Assembly: GCA_028023455.1 (NCBI GenBank)
Contig: JAQFVV010006221.1
Coordinates: 2,054,001 to 2,118,000 of the forward strand
Source of the DNA: Epiperipatus broadwayi
Taxonomy: Eukaryota > Onychophora > Udeonychophora > Euonychophora > Peripatidae
DNA: 64,000 nucleotides
Reading direction: 5' to 3'
Of this stretch, positions 42,815-52,918 are shown piece by piece (positions within the stretch are counted from its first letter, which is position 1; each line of letters opens with the position of its first letter). A program made the translations under genes and the position numbers. The notes under the pieces were generated by a model. It was not told where the DNA came from, ran no database searches, and saw only the letters and a list, made by a program, of their open reading frames with translations.

Positions 42815-43632
42815 TGCTAAATTCTCCATATAGTAGCGTCACACAGTGCAAGCCAGAATAATTAATGGATATAAGGTTTGTAAGTAAAATCCCCAATCTA
42901 GTGCCTACTTATCCAGTATCCCCAGACTAGTTTCTAGCTTGTGGCTTTGATCAGTGAGGAGCCTTGTATCCAGGAGCAATACATCTAGATCTTAGATTTA
43001 ATGCAACCCTCCAGCAGCCACCTTTTACCTTATTAGCTAACTATACGAAAACACAAAAATGTTTTCCAATTCAAGCCTATTAGCTTGTATAGTTGTATAG
43101 ATCTGAACTCATTTAAGCATCCATACTTTTTGGTGTCTTTGGTTTTTTAATAATCAGAGTCACCATAATCTTATTGGGCAGGATTGTTATTAAACCACTA
43201 AACATCACGTGATCACCATTCTTTATGCTTACACAGAGGCTAAACTCCCCATACAGTGTGCCACTCAGTGCAAGCCTGAGTAATCAATGAATACAAGAAA
43301 GTATCGTTGCTGAACTGAGATCTATATAAGGTAATGAGCTTGAATTGAAAACATTTTTGTGCTTTCATTTTGGACTCAAGGTCTTATAGTTAGCTAATAA
43401 GGTTAAAAGGTGTCTGCTAGGGGGTTGCATTAGATCCTAAGATAGATTTAGATGCAATGATCTCAGATCCAAGGCTCCTCACTGATGAAAGCCACAAGCT
43501 ATAAATTAGTCTGGAGATATTGGATGAATAGGCTAGATGGGGATTTTATGCACAACCTTGCATCCATTGATTACCCTGGCTTGCACTGAGTGGCGCTACA
43601 GTATGGGGAGTTTAGCCTCTGTGTAAATAGCT
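42815..43632. mobile_element. P1 inverted-repeat element, copy 2
   Basis: The left monomer (TCTCCATATAGTAGCGTCAC to ATCACGTGATCACCATTCTTTATGC) is followed at about 43232 by the start of a second monomer (AGGCTAAACTCCCCATACAG to TGAGTAATCAATG), then the inverted monomer ending GGGGAGTTTAGCCTCTGTG. Monomers therefore sit both head-to-tail and head-to-head. Hammerheads occur on - (42960-42919, first box mutated to CUGAUCA) and on + (43467-43525). Confidence 0.7.
43467..43525 (+). ncRNA. Hammerhead motif, P1 copy 2 right arm, GAAA box mutated
   Basis: Outer helix AUCC (43467-43470) with GGAU (43522-43525), stem I UCCUCA/UGGAGA (one mismatch), CUGAUGA (43482-43488), stem II GC-rich 3 bp, then UAAAU in place of GAAAC, and GUC (43509-43511). 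The G-to-U change at the first position of the second box should abolish cleavage. It is sense to ICE2. Confidence 0.65.
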
Positions 43633-44961
43633 TGTATAAGCATAAAGAATAGTGATTATGTGATGTTTAGTGGTAAAAGAAATGATAATTTAATTTTATT
43701 TTTAATTCTTGAATGTGACTAGTATCCAAATAAAGATACAGAAAAACTGGATTCTATTTTTACTAATAGACAATATGTATTTCAAGATTATAGTGGTCTT
43801 AGTATATTAAACACAGGAAATGATCATCAATTAGTGACATGTAAGATACATTCTAATGTAAAAGTAGAGAGATGAAAACTGTTAAAAAATACTATATTGA
43901 TAGATATTTCTAATTTTCAGAAACATACCACTGAATTTAAATTAGAACTTGCTGATCATTTTAAAATAGACTTGTCTGAAATCATTAAAAAGATAATTGA
44001 TACTCTATTGAGAATTGCAAGAAAAATTACTGGTACAAAAAACCTAGCAATTTATCAGTATAATTTTCCAATGAGCTAAGTAAGACAATATAGAAAAGAA
44101 GGAATAAATTTTTTTAGAAATAATCCATTAAGAAAAATTGAATATCTAGAGTTTTGTAAAATATATACAAAAAAGAATTCATGATGATATGAGAAAATAT
44201 AATTATGAATTAGCAAGGAAAGTCATATAAAAGTTTCAGAAATGTAAAACAATTTTCTAGTATTGAAAGGAAAATTGTTTCAGCAATAAAAAGATGGAAC
44301 TTTTACTTAAAAGAGAGATGACATTATGAAAAGTGTTGAAGAATTTTATAAAAAATGATATGGCAGTAAGGAACAAGAAAATTTAATAGTTCCTACAATT
44401 ATCCCATTTCTTGATTTGTGAATGTTTTAAATGAAAAAGTGAGGCATGCAATTAAATTTACGAAGAAGGTAAAAGCTACGGTAAATGATGGAATGATTAT
44501 TGATATTTTAAAAGAAGTTTAAATGAAGAAGTAGAAAAATTGTTAGCAAAGTTAAATACCAAATGTCTAAATGCTAAAAATTACCAGATTGGAGAATGTT
44601 GTAGTAATATTCATATCTAAGAAAGATAATACAGATATTAGAAATTATAGACCTATCAGTTTTTATTAAGTCTGTATAAAATCTTTACCCAGATAATTAT
44701 AACTCATTCACTATCAACTTTGGATTCTAATCAATCAAAAGAGCAAACTAGATTTAAAAATGGTTTTAGTGCAGTAGATTACATTGAAATATTAAAAAAA
44801 GTTACAGAAAATAGTTTAATAAATGATTAGTAATAATCATTATGTATTTGTCAAAAAGTTGATAACATAAAAGTTGGGAGCTTGAAAATAAAAATGAGAC
44901 AATTTGCTGTACATAAAAACTCTTCATGTAATAAAGATTTATATGAGAGATGATGACCTGG

Positions 44962-45003
44962 CCCAATTGATGAGTGCTGGTTCAGCACGAAATACATCTT
45001 GGG
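44962..45003 (+). ncRNA. Hammerhead ribozyme, dimer unit 1, one core substitution
   Basis: Stem I CCCAA (44962-44966), first box UUGAUGA (44967-44973, first C replaced by U), stem II GUGCU/AGCAC with loop GGUUC (perfect 5 bp including the canonical G-C base pair at its foot), GAAA (44989-44992), UAC, cleavage triplet AUC (44996-44998), stem I UUGGG (44999-45003). Apart from the first base of the core this is a canonical type I hammerhead. Confidence 0.85.
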
Positions 45004-45387
45004 GGTTATTTGTCTTTCATTGTATTTTTATTGTATCTTTATTTATATGAAATTATTTACAAAATAAAAAAGAATGAGAAATATGGAAGTTGTCTATCTA
45101 TAAAAAAGATATTACGCATGAGAGAAAGAGAAACGTAAATAGCCATGGGTGTGTGTGCTGAAAATCAGATATATTAATCTTTAACTTGGATTAAAGTTTA
45201 TATCTGTGCTACAGAAAATCTCTAGTTTAATAAATGATTAGTAATAATCATTATGTGTTTGTCAAAAAGTTGATGAAGTAAAAGTTGGGAGAGGAGTAAA
45301 TTGACGCTTGAAAATAAAAATGAGACAATCTGGTCTACATAAATACTCTTCATGTAATAATGATTTATATGAGAGATGATGACCTGG

Positions 45388-45429
45388 CTCAACTGATGAG
45401 TGCTGGTTCAGCACAAAATGCATCTTGGG
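45388..45429 (+). ncRNA. Hammerhead ribozyme, dimer unit 2, one core substitution
   Basis: Stem I CUCAA (45388-45392), CUGAUGA (45393-45399), the same perfect stem II GUGCU/AGCAC, then AAAA (45415-45418) instead of GAAA, UGC, AUC (45422-45424), stem I UUGGG (45425-45429; one U-G wobble). Units 1 and 2 are broken at different core positions, so their ancestor had a complete consensus core. Confidence 0.85.
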
Positions 45430-46548
45430 GGTTATTTGTCTTTTATTGTATCTTTATTTATATGAAATTGTTTATGAAATTTTTTTAAAAAAGAATGGAG
45501 AAGTATGGAAGTTGTCTATCTATTAAAAAAAAAAAAAGAGTTTCCATTATTCTTTGGATTTGTAAAGTATGTAAAAACATTTACTTCTACAAGCATTTCT
45601 ACAGTGATTAAAACTTTAGATCATCAAGATATAAGCTATTATCATTCTCTAAAGAATATTTGTCATAGTGCATCAGCAATGGTTAGATTACATGATGATA
45701 CTAAAATATTAAAATTGAAGTGGGTGTAGGATATGATTTCATATCTCCATAACTTTTTATAGTAGTTTTGCATAATATGGGAAGCTAAAGAAATAAAAAT
45801 AGATGGAGATTATTTAAGCCATCTAGATTTTTCAGATAATATGGTTGTTTTTGCTAATAATGCTTAGTTGGAACTTCAGGAAATGTTGCAAGAGGTATCA
45901 GATGAAAGTAAGAATTAAACTTGAATGGATGCTTTTGTTAGAAATAACTTGGTGTTAAAAGGAAATATGCCTGCATCTTTGAAAAAGGTTTTTAATGTAT
46001 GTGTTTTGCCAGGTCTTACTTACGGATCTTAGGTTTGGACACACTTAACAAAAGACAATAGCCCCTCAACGAAGTATGGGCAGATGTATATTAGGAGTAA
46101 CAAGAAGAATTGGAAAACAAAGTATGTGGGTGAAAAATATTCATATCACTGAAAGAATTAAGAAGATATAATAATTAGAATTATAGTTGAAATTTTAAAA
46201 TGGAAGACTTAGAAAGCGACCACATGTGAAATGGATGAATGAAATAAGGAAGTTTTCTGAATGTATTGTGAAGAAGGGTGGTGGTTAGAGATTGGAAGAT
46301 CAGGATTAAACTTGGAGAAACCATCTCGCAGTGGATCAATAATAGTTGAAAATGGAGATGATATAATATTTTTTATCTACTTTATATTTGGTAAATGGGA
46401 TTTAGTGCATATTTGCTTTCTGAATTCTATATTCTTTTTAGTTTTTCCAAAATATTAGATGTATATATTAGTGAGTTAAGTTGTATTTTATAAAAAATAT
46501 AAAAAAAATTTAAAACAAAGATATGCTGAAACTTTTTTTTTTTTTCAG

Positions 46549-46708
46549 CCTATGAGCAAGGATTTCAATGCTGAAAAATTAGCCTTGAAGTATAAGGTTG
46601 ATTTCGTTCTTTCATCTAGTAGTCTTCAAGCTCTTTTAAGTCTTCAACCACATGATTTCTCGAGTGAATGGGAATTGCCCATCACAGTAATGGAATACCC
46701 TATTGCAG
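46549..46708 (+). CDS. ICE2: ICE2 exon E
   Basis: A long polypyrimidine tract and CAG ends at 46548; donor GTATTAAA starts at 46709. The exon has 53 codons plus one base (phase 1). It encodes SKDFNAEKLALKYKVDFVLS, SSLQALLSLQPHDFSSEW and ELPITVMEYPIAG. This is the best-conserved block: vertebrate ICE2 has SKDPNAEKL, then (I/F)-x-LTSQSLxxLLxxH and EQWEIPVCI in the same spacing. An ATG at 46552 is internal, not a start. Confidence 0.88.
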
Positions 46709-47348
46709 GTATTAAATTATTTCTTGATTTACACGTAGTAAGTAAATAGTAATGACAAACATGTTTTTATGCATAATTAAAACCTTTTTAATTTTTTTTG
46801 CTTTGATAATCAAACTTTGTATCTGGTTTTGTTTATATGAATTGTATTTCTATAATTAAAATCATTAAGTAAATTTTTATTATAAACAATTTAATTATAT
46901 AAATTGTAATAATATTATATATAAATAAGCTTGTTGATGAGTAGAAGTCTGGTTTAATGGTGAGGGAATATCAGGTTATACAATTGAATTTAAAATTCTA
47001 TTCTAGAGTAATAGCAAAACCATATCTACACTAGCCTAGTCTTCTGAACTAGACAGATTTTGGAGTCAAAATTAGCTAACCAAAAAATAGAAAATTTAAA
47101 TTGTAGCAAATCAATATAGAATTATTATTAATGAATTAAAGCTGTTGGCAAATACCATTGACAAGTCTCAATACCATAGAAGAATGAGCTTAAGAAGAAT
47201 ATTTTTTATGGCCAATCTTTGATTTTTTGAAAAAGATAAGTATGTTGGAGTAATGGAATCAATTATCATTAGCATACTGTTAAATTTATAAGAATTTTGT
47301 GAGCCAGCTATTAAATTTAGTTTTGATCATTAAAATTGACTATTGTTA

Positions 47349-48295
47349 AAACAGGCAAAACTCACTATACGTATTGCCACACACAGCAAGCTAGAGTAAT
47401 CAATGGATGCCAGAAGGCTTGTGCATAAAATCCCCATCTAGTGCCTACTCATCTAATATCCCCAGACTAGTTTCTGGCTTGTGGCCTTCGTCAGTGAGGA
47501 TCCTTGGATCTGAGAGCACTGCACCTAGATCTTAGGATCTAATGCAACCCTCCAGCAGCCACCTTTTATCTCCACTTAACTACAAAATTATGAGTCTTAA
47601 ACTGAAAACATCTTAATGTTTTCAATCCAAGTCCATTAGCTTATATAGTCATATGGGTCTGAACTTAGTTCAGTACCCATACATTTTGGTGTCTTTGGTT
47701 CTTTAATAACCATAGCCACCACTATCCTATTAGGCAGGATTGGTTTTAAGCCAATAAACATCACATGACCACTACTTCTTATGCTTGTGCATAACTGTTG
47801 TTAAAACAGGCAAAACTCACTATACGTATTGCCATACACAGCAAGCTAGAGTAATCAATGGATGCCAGAAGGCATTTAACAACAGTTATGCACAAGCATA
47901 AGAAGTGGTGGTCATGTGATGTTTATTGGCTTAAAACTAATCCTGCCTAATAGGATAGTAGTGGCTATGGTTATTAAAGAACCAAAGACACCAAAATGTA
48001 TGGATACTGAACTGAGTTCAGACCCATATGACTATATAGGCTAATGGACTTGGATTGAAAACATTATAGTGGTTTTCAGTTTAAGACTCACAGTTTTGTA
48101 GTTAAGTAGAGATAAAAGGTGGCTGCTGGAGGGTTGCATTAGATCCTAAGATCTAGGTGCAGTGCTCTCAGATCCAAGGCTCCTCACTGACAAAGGGCAC
48201 TAGATGGGGATTTTATGCACAAGCCTTCTGGCATCCATTGATTACTCTAGCTTGCTGTGTGTGGCAATATGTATAGTGAGTTTTGCCTGTTTTAA
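47349..48295. mobile_element. P1 inverted-repeat element, copy 3
   Basis: The left monomer runs from AAACAGGCAAAACTCACTATA (47352) to GCATAACTGTTGTTAAAAC at about 47812. A second monomer starts immediately (AGGCAAAACTCACTATACG) and breaks at about 47874. The inverted monomer then runs from AACAACAGTTATGCAC to GAGTTTTGCCTGTTT at about 48292. The hammerhead in the left arm is intact (47459-47500). In the right arm a deletion after CACTGACAAAGG (48186-48197) removes its 3' half. Confidence 0.75.
47459..47500 (-). ncRNA. Hammerhead ribozyme, P1 copy 3 left arm, intact consensus
   Basis: - strand: stem I UCCUCA (47500-47495), CUGACGA (47494-47488, the variable seventh base is C), stem II GGC/GCC with A-A mismatch at its foot and loop CACAA, GAAAC (47474-47470), UA, GUC (47467-47465), stem I UGGGGA (47464-47459; 6 bp with one U-G). 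All invariant bases are present and GUC is the preferred cleavage triplet. Weakness: only 3 bp in stem II. It is antisense to ICE2. Confidence 0.8.
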
Positions 48296-48751
48296 CAACA
48301 GTTATGTGCAAGCATAAGAAGTGGCAGTCATGTGATGTTTATTGGCTTAAAATTGTCTATTATAAATACTTACAGTTAAAGAACTTATATTATGTACTTT
48401 TTATAAATTATATAATACAGTCTATTATAATTAAATTTATTAAAAAATTTATTGAGTTTGTTTCTTTACATTATCATATTTATAAATCTTAAACCAACAT
48501 TACATATAAGTTGTAAAGTGGACACACTTCATTCAAATATATGTTACTAGAAAATATAATTCTTCAAAATTTATACTTATTTGTTCAAATATAAAAAAAA
48601 AAATAGTAATGAAAACATTTAAATTATTATTTTTTTTTATTACAATCATCTTTTGGGCTTTATTAAGCACTCACAACACATCTTTTGAGCTGATAAAAAC
48701 CATATATGTATCATTTATGTGAATTTTTGGTAATACATGATCTGTTGATCC

Positions 48752-49690
48752 ACACTGCGCTATGGCGCTGGTTCTACGCTAAAGCACATAAATATGCTGT
48801 TTACAAGGCCGCTCATAGATCTTATGGCCTGTAAACTGTTCAAACACTAAGATGTTGAAGTGCACCCTTACCTCAACATCTCTAGCATATTGAACATTAT
48901 TAGCCTCATAGATCTTACGGCCTGTAAACTGTTCAAACACTAAGATGAAGTGCACCCTTACCACAACATCTCTAGCATGTTGAACATTATTAGCGACGAG
49001 TATGCGACATTTTCTGTAGACATTCCTCTTGACTATTGTACAGCATATGATATGAAGGTTACTGTAGTTGTAATGACGAAAAGTATATTAGAACGGATTT
49101 TTTTTTTTTTTTTTTGCTTAAATGTATTATAATTGATGTGAGTTAGTAAAAATTGTAATGAATTGTCAAATGCCCCTACTTTTGTTGTCAGGGGTCAGAA
49201 TTCACTAAATACGGAGTGTAAATCATGATTCGGCAAAGTTCACGATCAAGTCGCGCACTTTCCGAGACTTTTTCGAGATCAAAACAGTTCAATGGCAGAC
49301 GACTGTTTGGCGTTGTAGTTTTGAGATTTACCTGCTACAGAAGCAGATGCGGTGGCCTTCTTTCAACCCCCACAAAAAATATATTTTACCCACCCAGAAA
49401 AACTGTCTTTGTGGTGGTTTAATGAAATGAAGGCGTTGTCAAACATCTGAAATGGAATGTCAATCGTGTCAATGTCGACGAAGGTGTTCCATTTGCTCAT
49501 GGAACGGGCTTTGAGGGCTGCCGAATCGCTTTTTCGCAAGCGGTACGGCTAATTGATTCATGAAGCCGGGATGAGCTTACAGTGAAGCGTATTAGAGCAG
49601 AGTTGGAAAGGTGTCAAAACGCCGTAAGGAATATGATGACAGGTCTTAGAGAGGTCTGTCGAGAAAGTCTTGTTGTTTCTCGATAAAAAA
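48752..49690 (+). pseudogene. Unidentified coding-like block of higher GC, with stops
   Basis: In + frames this reads like protein: LRYGAGSTLKHINMLFTRPL at about 48757, then ISDEYATFSVDIPLDYCTAY and MKVTVVVMTKSILER (48990-49095), a poly-T run, then from ATG 49225 IRQSSRSSRALSETFSRSKQ. The frame goes on past two adjacent stops at 49420-49425 to VPFAHGTGFEGCRIAFSQAV and VKRIRAELERCQNAVRNMM, ending at TAA about 49684. Base composition around 49200-49690 is far more balanced than anywhere else nearby. I do not recognise the protein. Options are a large DNA transposon, an endogenous DNA-virus fragment or a retrocopy (a 300-bp A-rich tract follows). Confidence 0.5.
48812..48994. repeat. Two 93-bp tandem units
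   Basis: CTCATAGATCTTATGGCCTG starts a unit at 48812 that repeats at 48905. The second unit lacks 3 bp (GTTGAAG becomes GAAG). 93 bp is 31 codons and the 3-bp change preserves frame. Both strands stay largely open across the units, with one shared + strand stop after LFKH. It lies at the start of the coding-like block. Confidence 0.75.
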
Positions 49691-49985
49691 TAAAAAAAGT
49701 TTCTTCAAAAACAATAAAAAAGACTTGGAACAAAAAAAAAAAAAAAGTTTCTTTAAAAAAAAAAAAAAAGACCGGACAAAAAGAAATTTTTTTTTTTTTT
49801 TTAAAAAAAAAAAGACAATATTTTAAAAAGCCAAAAAAAAAAAAAAAACACCATTATTTTATTTTTAAGAAATATACATCAAACCGGTTACAAAAAAAAA
49901 AAGCAACAACAACCAAAAAAATCAAAATCAAGCAAATCCAAAAATTAAAAACATAAATCAACAAAATTTAAAAACAGCCCGGTAA
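49686..49985. repeat. A-rich low-complexity tract
   Basis: Long A runs with embedded AAGTTTCTTCAAAAACAAT and similar units follow directly after the last stop of the coding-like block. Near its end, at about 50014, GCAACAGCGCCATAAAGCGG is an imperfect inverse of CTGCGCTATGGCGCTGGTT at about 48754, possibly the termini of one inserted element. Confidence 0.55.
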
Positions 49986-50039
49986 CATTATATCTATTTG
50001 TTTTTCACTAGCAACAGCGCCATAAAGCGGTATGGGTAA

Positions 50040-52918
50040 TTAGACGATGTATTACAGAATTTTTAAAATATGGGATTGATTTAAAATAATTACTTGAGAT
50101 TTGTAGGTAAACATATAAATCAAAAAATGTTTCTCAATTCCTGAACTATTTAAGAAATTTAACAATACTTTTAATTAATTAATATGATATCATTAAACAA
50201 CTTATAAACAAATCCAAAATAAAACACAATTGCTTCCAAAAATATTATATGCTGATTGGTTTTTTGCTTTTTTATTTATCAACTTGCAATCTTGTCTTTT
50301 TTTCTGAAAAAACTTTTTTTTCCGAGACTTCATTATCTTTTCTAATTGTAGCTTTTTATTGTATTCTGTTTTTAGCTATATTCTTCCACTGAAAACAGTT
50401 GATATAAACTTTGTAATATGAATGAAGTCTGCGTCTTCCATGAAAAGCACATTTAAGTTCTCCATAAATTATAAGAAATCTCTTTTACTATTCATTCTCT
50501 TCACATACCCACTCCAACAAAGATTTTTCCTTTGCAACAATACTTTCAGAATCATATATCCAGATTTGTTGGGAAATATCTATGTACAACTAATAAAGCT
50601 GAAGCAATTATATCATGAATGAATTATCCTATTTTTTAACTTATCAAATGCAATGGCTGTACGTTGGAATCTGTGTTTCACTTCATACAATTTTGCCTTT
50701 TTGAGTAATATGTTGCCAAAATATGTAAGTTGATGTATATTTTCAAGATTCTATCTTTCCAAGAACTTTCTGAAGTTTTTTTTTTTTACATCACAGGCAT
50801 TTAAACCAATTGAATTTTTTTAGATATTAATTATTAAAACAAAGTCTTTATAAATTGCATTCAAACCAGTAAAAACATAATGCAGTCCATTTTTTCGTTG
50901 GAGAGGGCAAAATAGCAGATTTAGAAACTTATTGTAAATGTAGAAGCCAAAAACATATTTTTGCTTTTAATCAGGTCAAATTTAAACTCTATTGACAAAT
51001 CTACATAGTATCTTGATGTCTGTTTTATGAATCTATGTATAAACAGTTCCAAAGCCACTCTTGTAAAAAAAAAAATCAATGTTGATGCTTGACCACATTT
51101 CTTTTTAATACAAGGCTTTGTTTTAAATGTCTTGGATTTTCTACCAACTGTAATAATGCTTCCTCTCATAACCATCATATAGAATCTGTATAATATAAAT
51201 AACTTTAATAGATTAACGGTTAATTTTAAATATAACCATAAATATTTTTTACTGAATCAAATTTATTGACAAAATCAATAAAAGCCATATATAGATCAGA
51301 CATTTGTTCACCCAACCATTCATTGGGAGTTTTTTATTTTATTTTTAAGATTACAAAATTCTAAATGAATAAAATAAAAAAAAATATCATTAAAAGAAAT
51401 TTGAATTTTTATATCATTATTCAAAAGATAATCAAAATACCCATGCATTTTAATTATCACCATTATTATGTTGAGTGCCATTCAGTCTTATTTTATTGCT
51501 TTTCAGATCCATATGTTTTGTTCATTATGTAAAAAATATATCAAGTAACTATCTGATTTGAATTTTCAATTTATCAGTTCTTTTTAAGCTACTTTCAATA
51601 TATTATTCATTGTTTTGAATTGAAGTGTATCTTCTTTGAAGGATTATATAATGAAATGTTTTTATAGATGATATCCTGGTGTTAATAATTCTTTATAATT
51701 AGTAAAAGTTTTCTTTATTAATGAGTGGAAATTGGAATTTTTTATTTTTTTTTTCATGTCATTCACCAAAGCTTTAATTATTGATTGTATTTGTAATAAT
51801 TTCTCAGCTTTAAGGCAGTTTTAGTTAACTAGGCAACAAAACACTATGGCTATGTAATAATATTTATTCATCATCAGTAGTAGTTTGCCATTGTTCTACC
51901 AATAGTTATTCTAGTATCTTAATTTAAGAGCTATATCAAAATTTGAATAAGCTCTATATCTTTAAGATGTGTTAAATGATATGAAATGAAGATAATTAAA
52001 CTAACCTGTTGCATTATCTAAAATAAAATCAGGATATCAAATTATTGTCTGTAAATTTTTTAGAAATGTAAATTTGTATACTTTATTTACATCTTATAAA
52101 CTTATTCTGAAGCGAGTAACTCTGGACATGTTTCTACAACAATCTACAAGTTAGATTTTTATGTCAGTTTATCTGGCCAACGAATTAAAAGAGTGGAAAT
52201 TTTTTTGAAAGATTATTAATAATTCCTTAAGAATTTGCCTTGTGAATTGTTATATTAATATGTTCAGAGTTATTTGCTACAAAAATAAATTTTTACTTTC
52301 TCAATGTTAAATGTTTAATAGTTATGATTTATTTAAAGGACTTAATAAAATTATTGCATTCTTATAATTTAATAATAAAATGTTCAACACACTTTTTATA
52401 ATTACTTTGTATTGATATATTTTTTTATATTTTCACCTATCAAATTTTACATAGTATTAAATTAATTTTGCTTTAAGTTGTTTTGCTTAGCATTTCAATT
52501 TTGGAAAGTATTTCAACTCCAATTAAGATATCTGTTTTGTTTATTCAAAACACCCATTTCATAAATCAATTATTTTATATAATACTTTATATTTCCAAAT
52601 CTAGTAGTAATAATTTTGTTAAATTGCACTTTGTTTCATGTAAACTGGATTAACTTGTGTATATTTGATTATGCAGTTTGGATAATCATCATCTTAAATC
52701 CATTGGGATTTTGAAATTAATTTATATTAAGTTTATGTAATTAAAATTGGGTATAGATAGAAATTTTTTGACAGTTCAATGAATCACAGTTATATTTTTT
52801 AAAAAGTTAATATGATTATAAGTTATTACAAAATGAATTTATATATTAGAGTTAAAATATATTAGTTGTAGAATTTTATTATTTTTTTTGTCATATATAT
52901 ATATTTGTTTGTTTATAG
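50040..52918. other. Intron E-F stretch, nothing recognised
   Basis: AT-rich sequence. An open - strand stretch (51178-50921) contains low-complexity Lys/Phe/Thr residues without a recognisable motif. No repeat that I can support. Confidence 0.45.

Larger units (their letters stand above)
44813..45535. mobile_element. Tandem dimer (~421 bp period) with one hammerhead per unit, inserted in RTE-6
   Basis: AGTTTAATAAATGATTAGTA begins at 44813 and again at about 45234. The two units stay aligned for about 300 bp through the hammerhead and GTATGGAAGTTGTCTATCTA. Unit 1 has a further 120 bp before unit 2 begins; RTE-6 coding resumes at about 45540. The first about 50 bp of each unit resemble RTE sequence (CATTATGT-TTTGT), so the duplication captured target DNA. 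Unit size and one hammerhead per unit match animal retrozymes, which occur as short tandem arrays. The core is related to the P5 palindromes. Confidence 0.75.
43700..46360 (+). mobile_element. RTE-6: degenerate RTE LINE including the end of the endonuclease, interrupted by the HHR dimer
   Basis: The only RTE copy here that reaches into the endonuclease: DSIFTNRQYVFQDYS, NTGNDHQLVTCKI (the SDHxxV-type catalytic end), then linker, EYLEFCKI, DIMKSVEEFYKK and the reverse transcriptase with AVDYIEILKK up to about 44812. After the insertion it resumes at about 45540 with FGFVKYVKTF, STVIKTLDHQDI and LDFSDNMVVFANNA, then PGLTYGS at about 46005 and RPHVKWMNEIRK at about 46215. It ends near CGCAGTGGATCAATAATAG at about 46345. 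The FADD box is FSDN here. Many stops. Confidence 0.8.

Noticed and set aside
51865-51885. CTACTGATGATG on the - strand
   Set aside because: First-box match only; no stem II hairpin followed by GAAA within reasonable distance.
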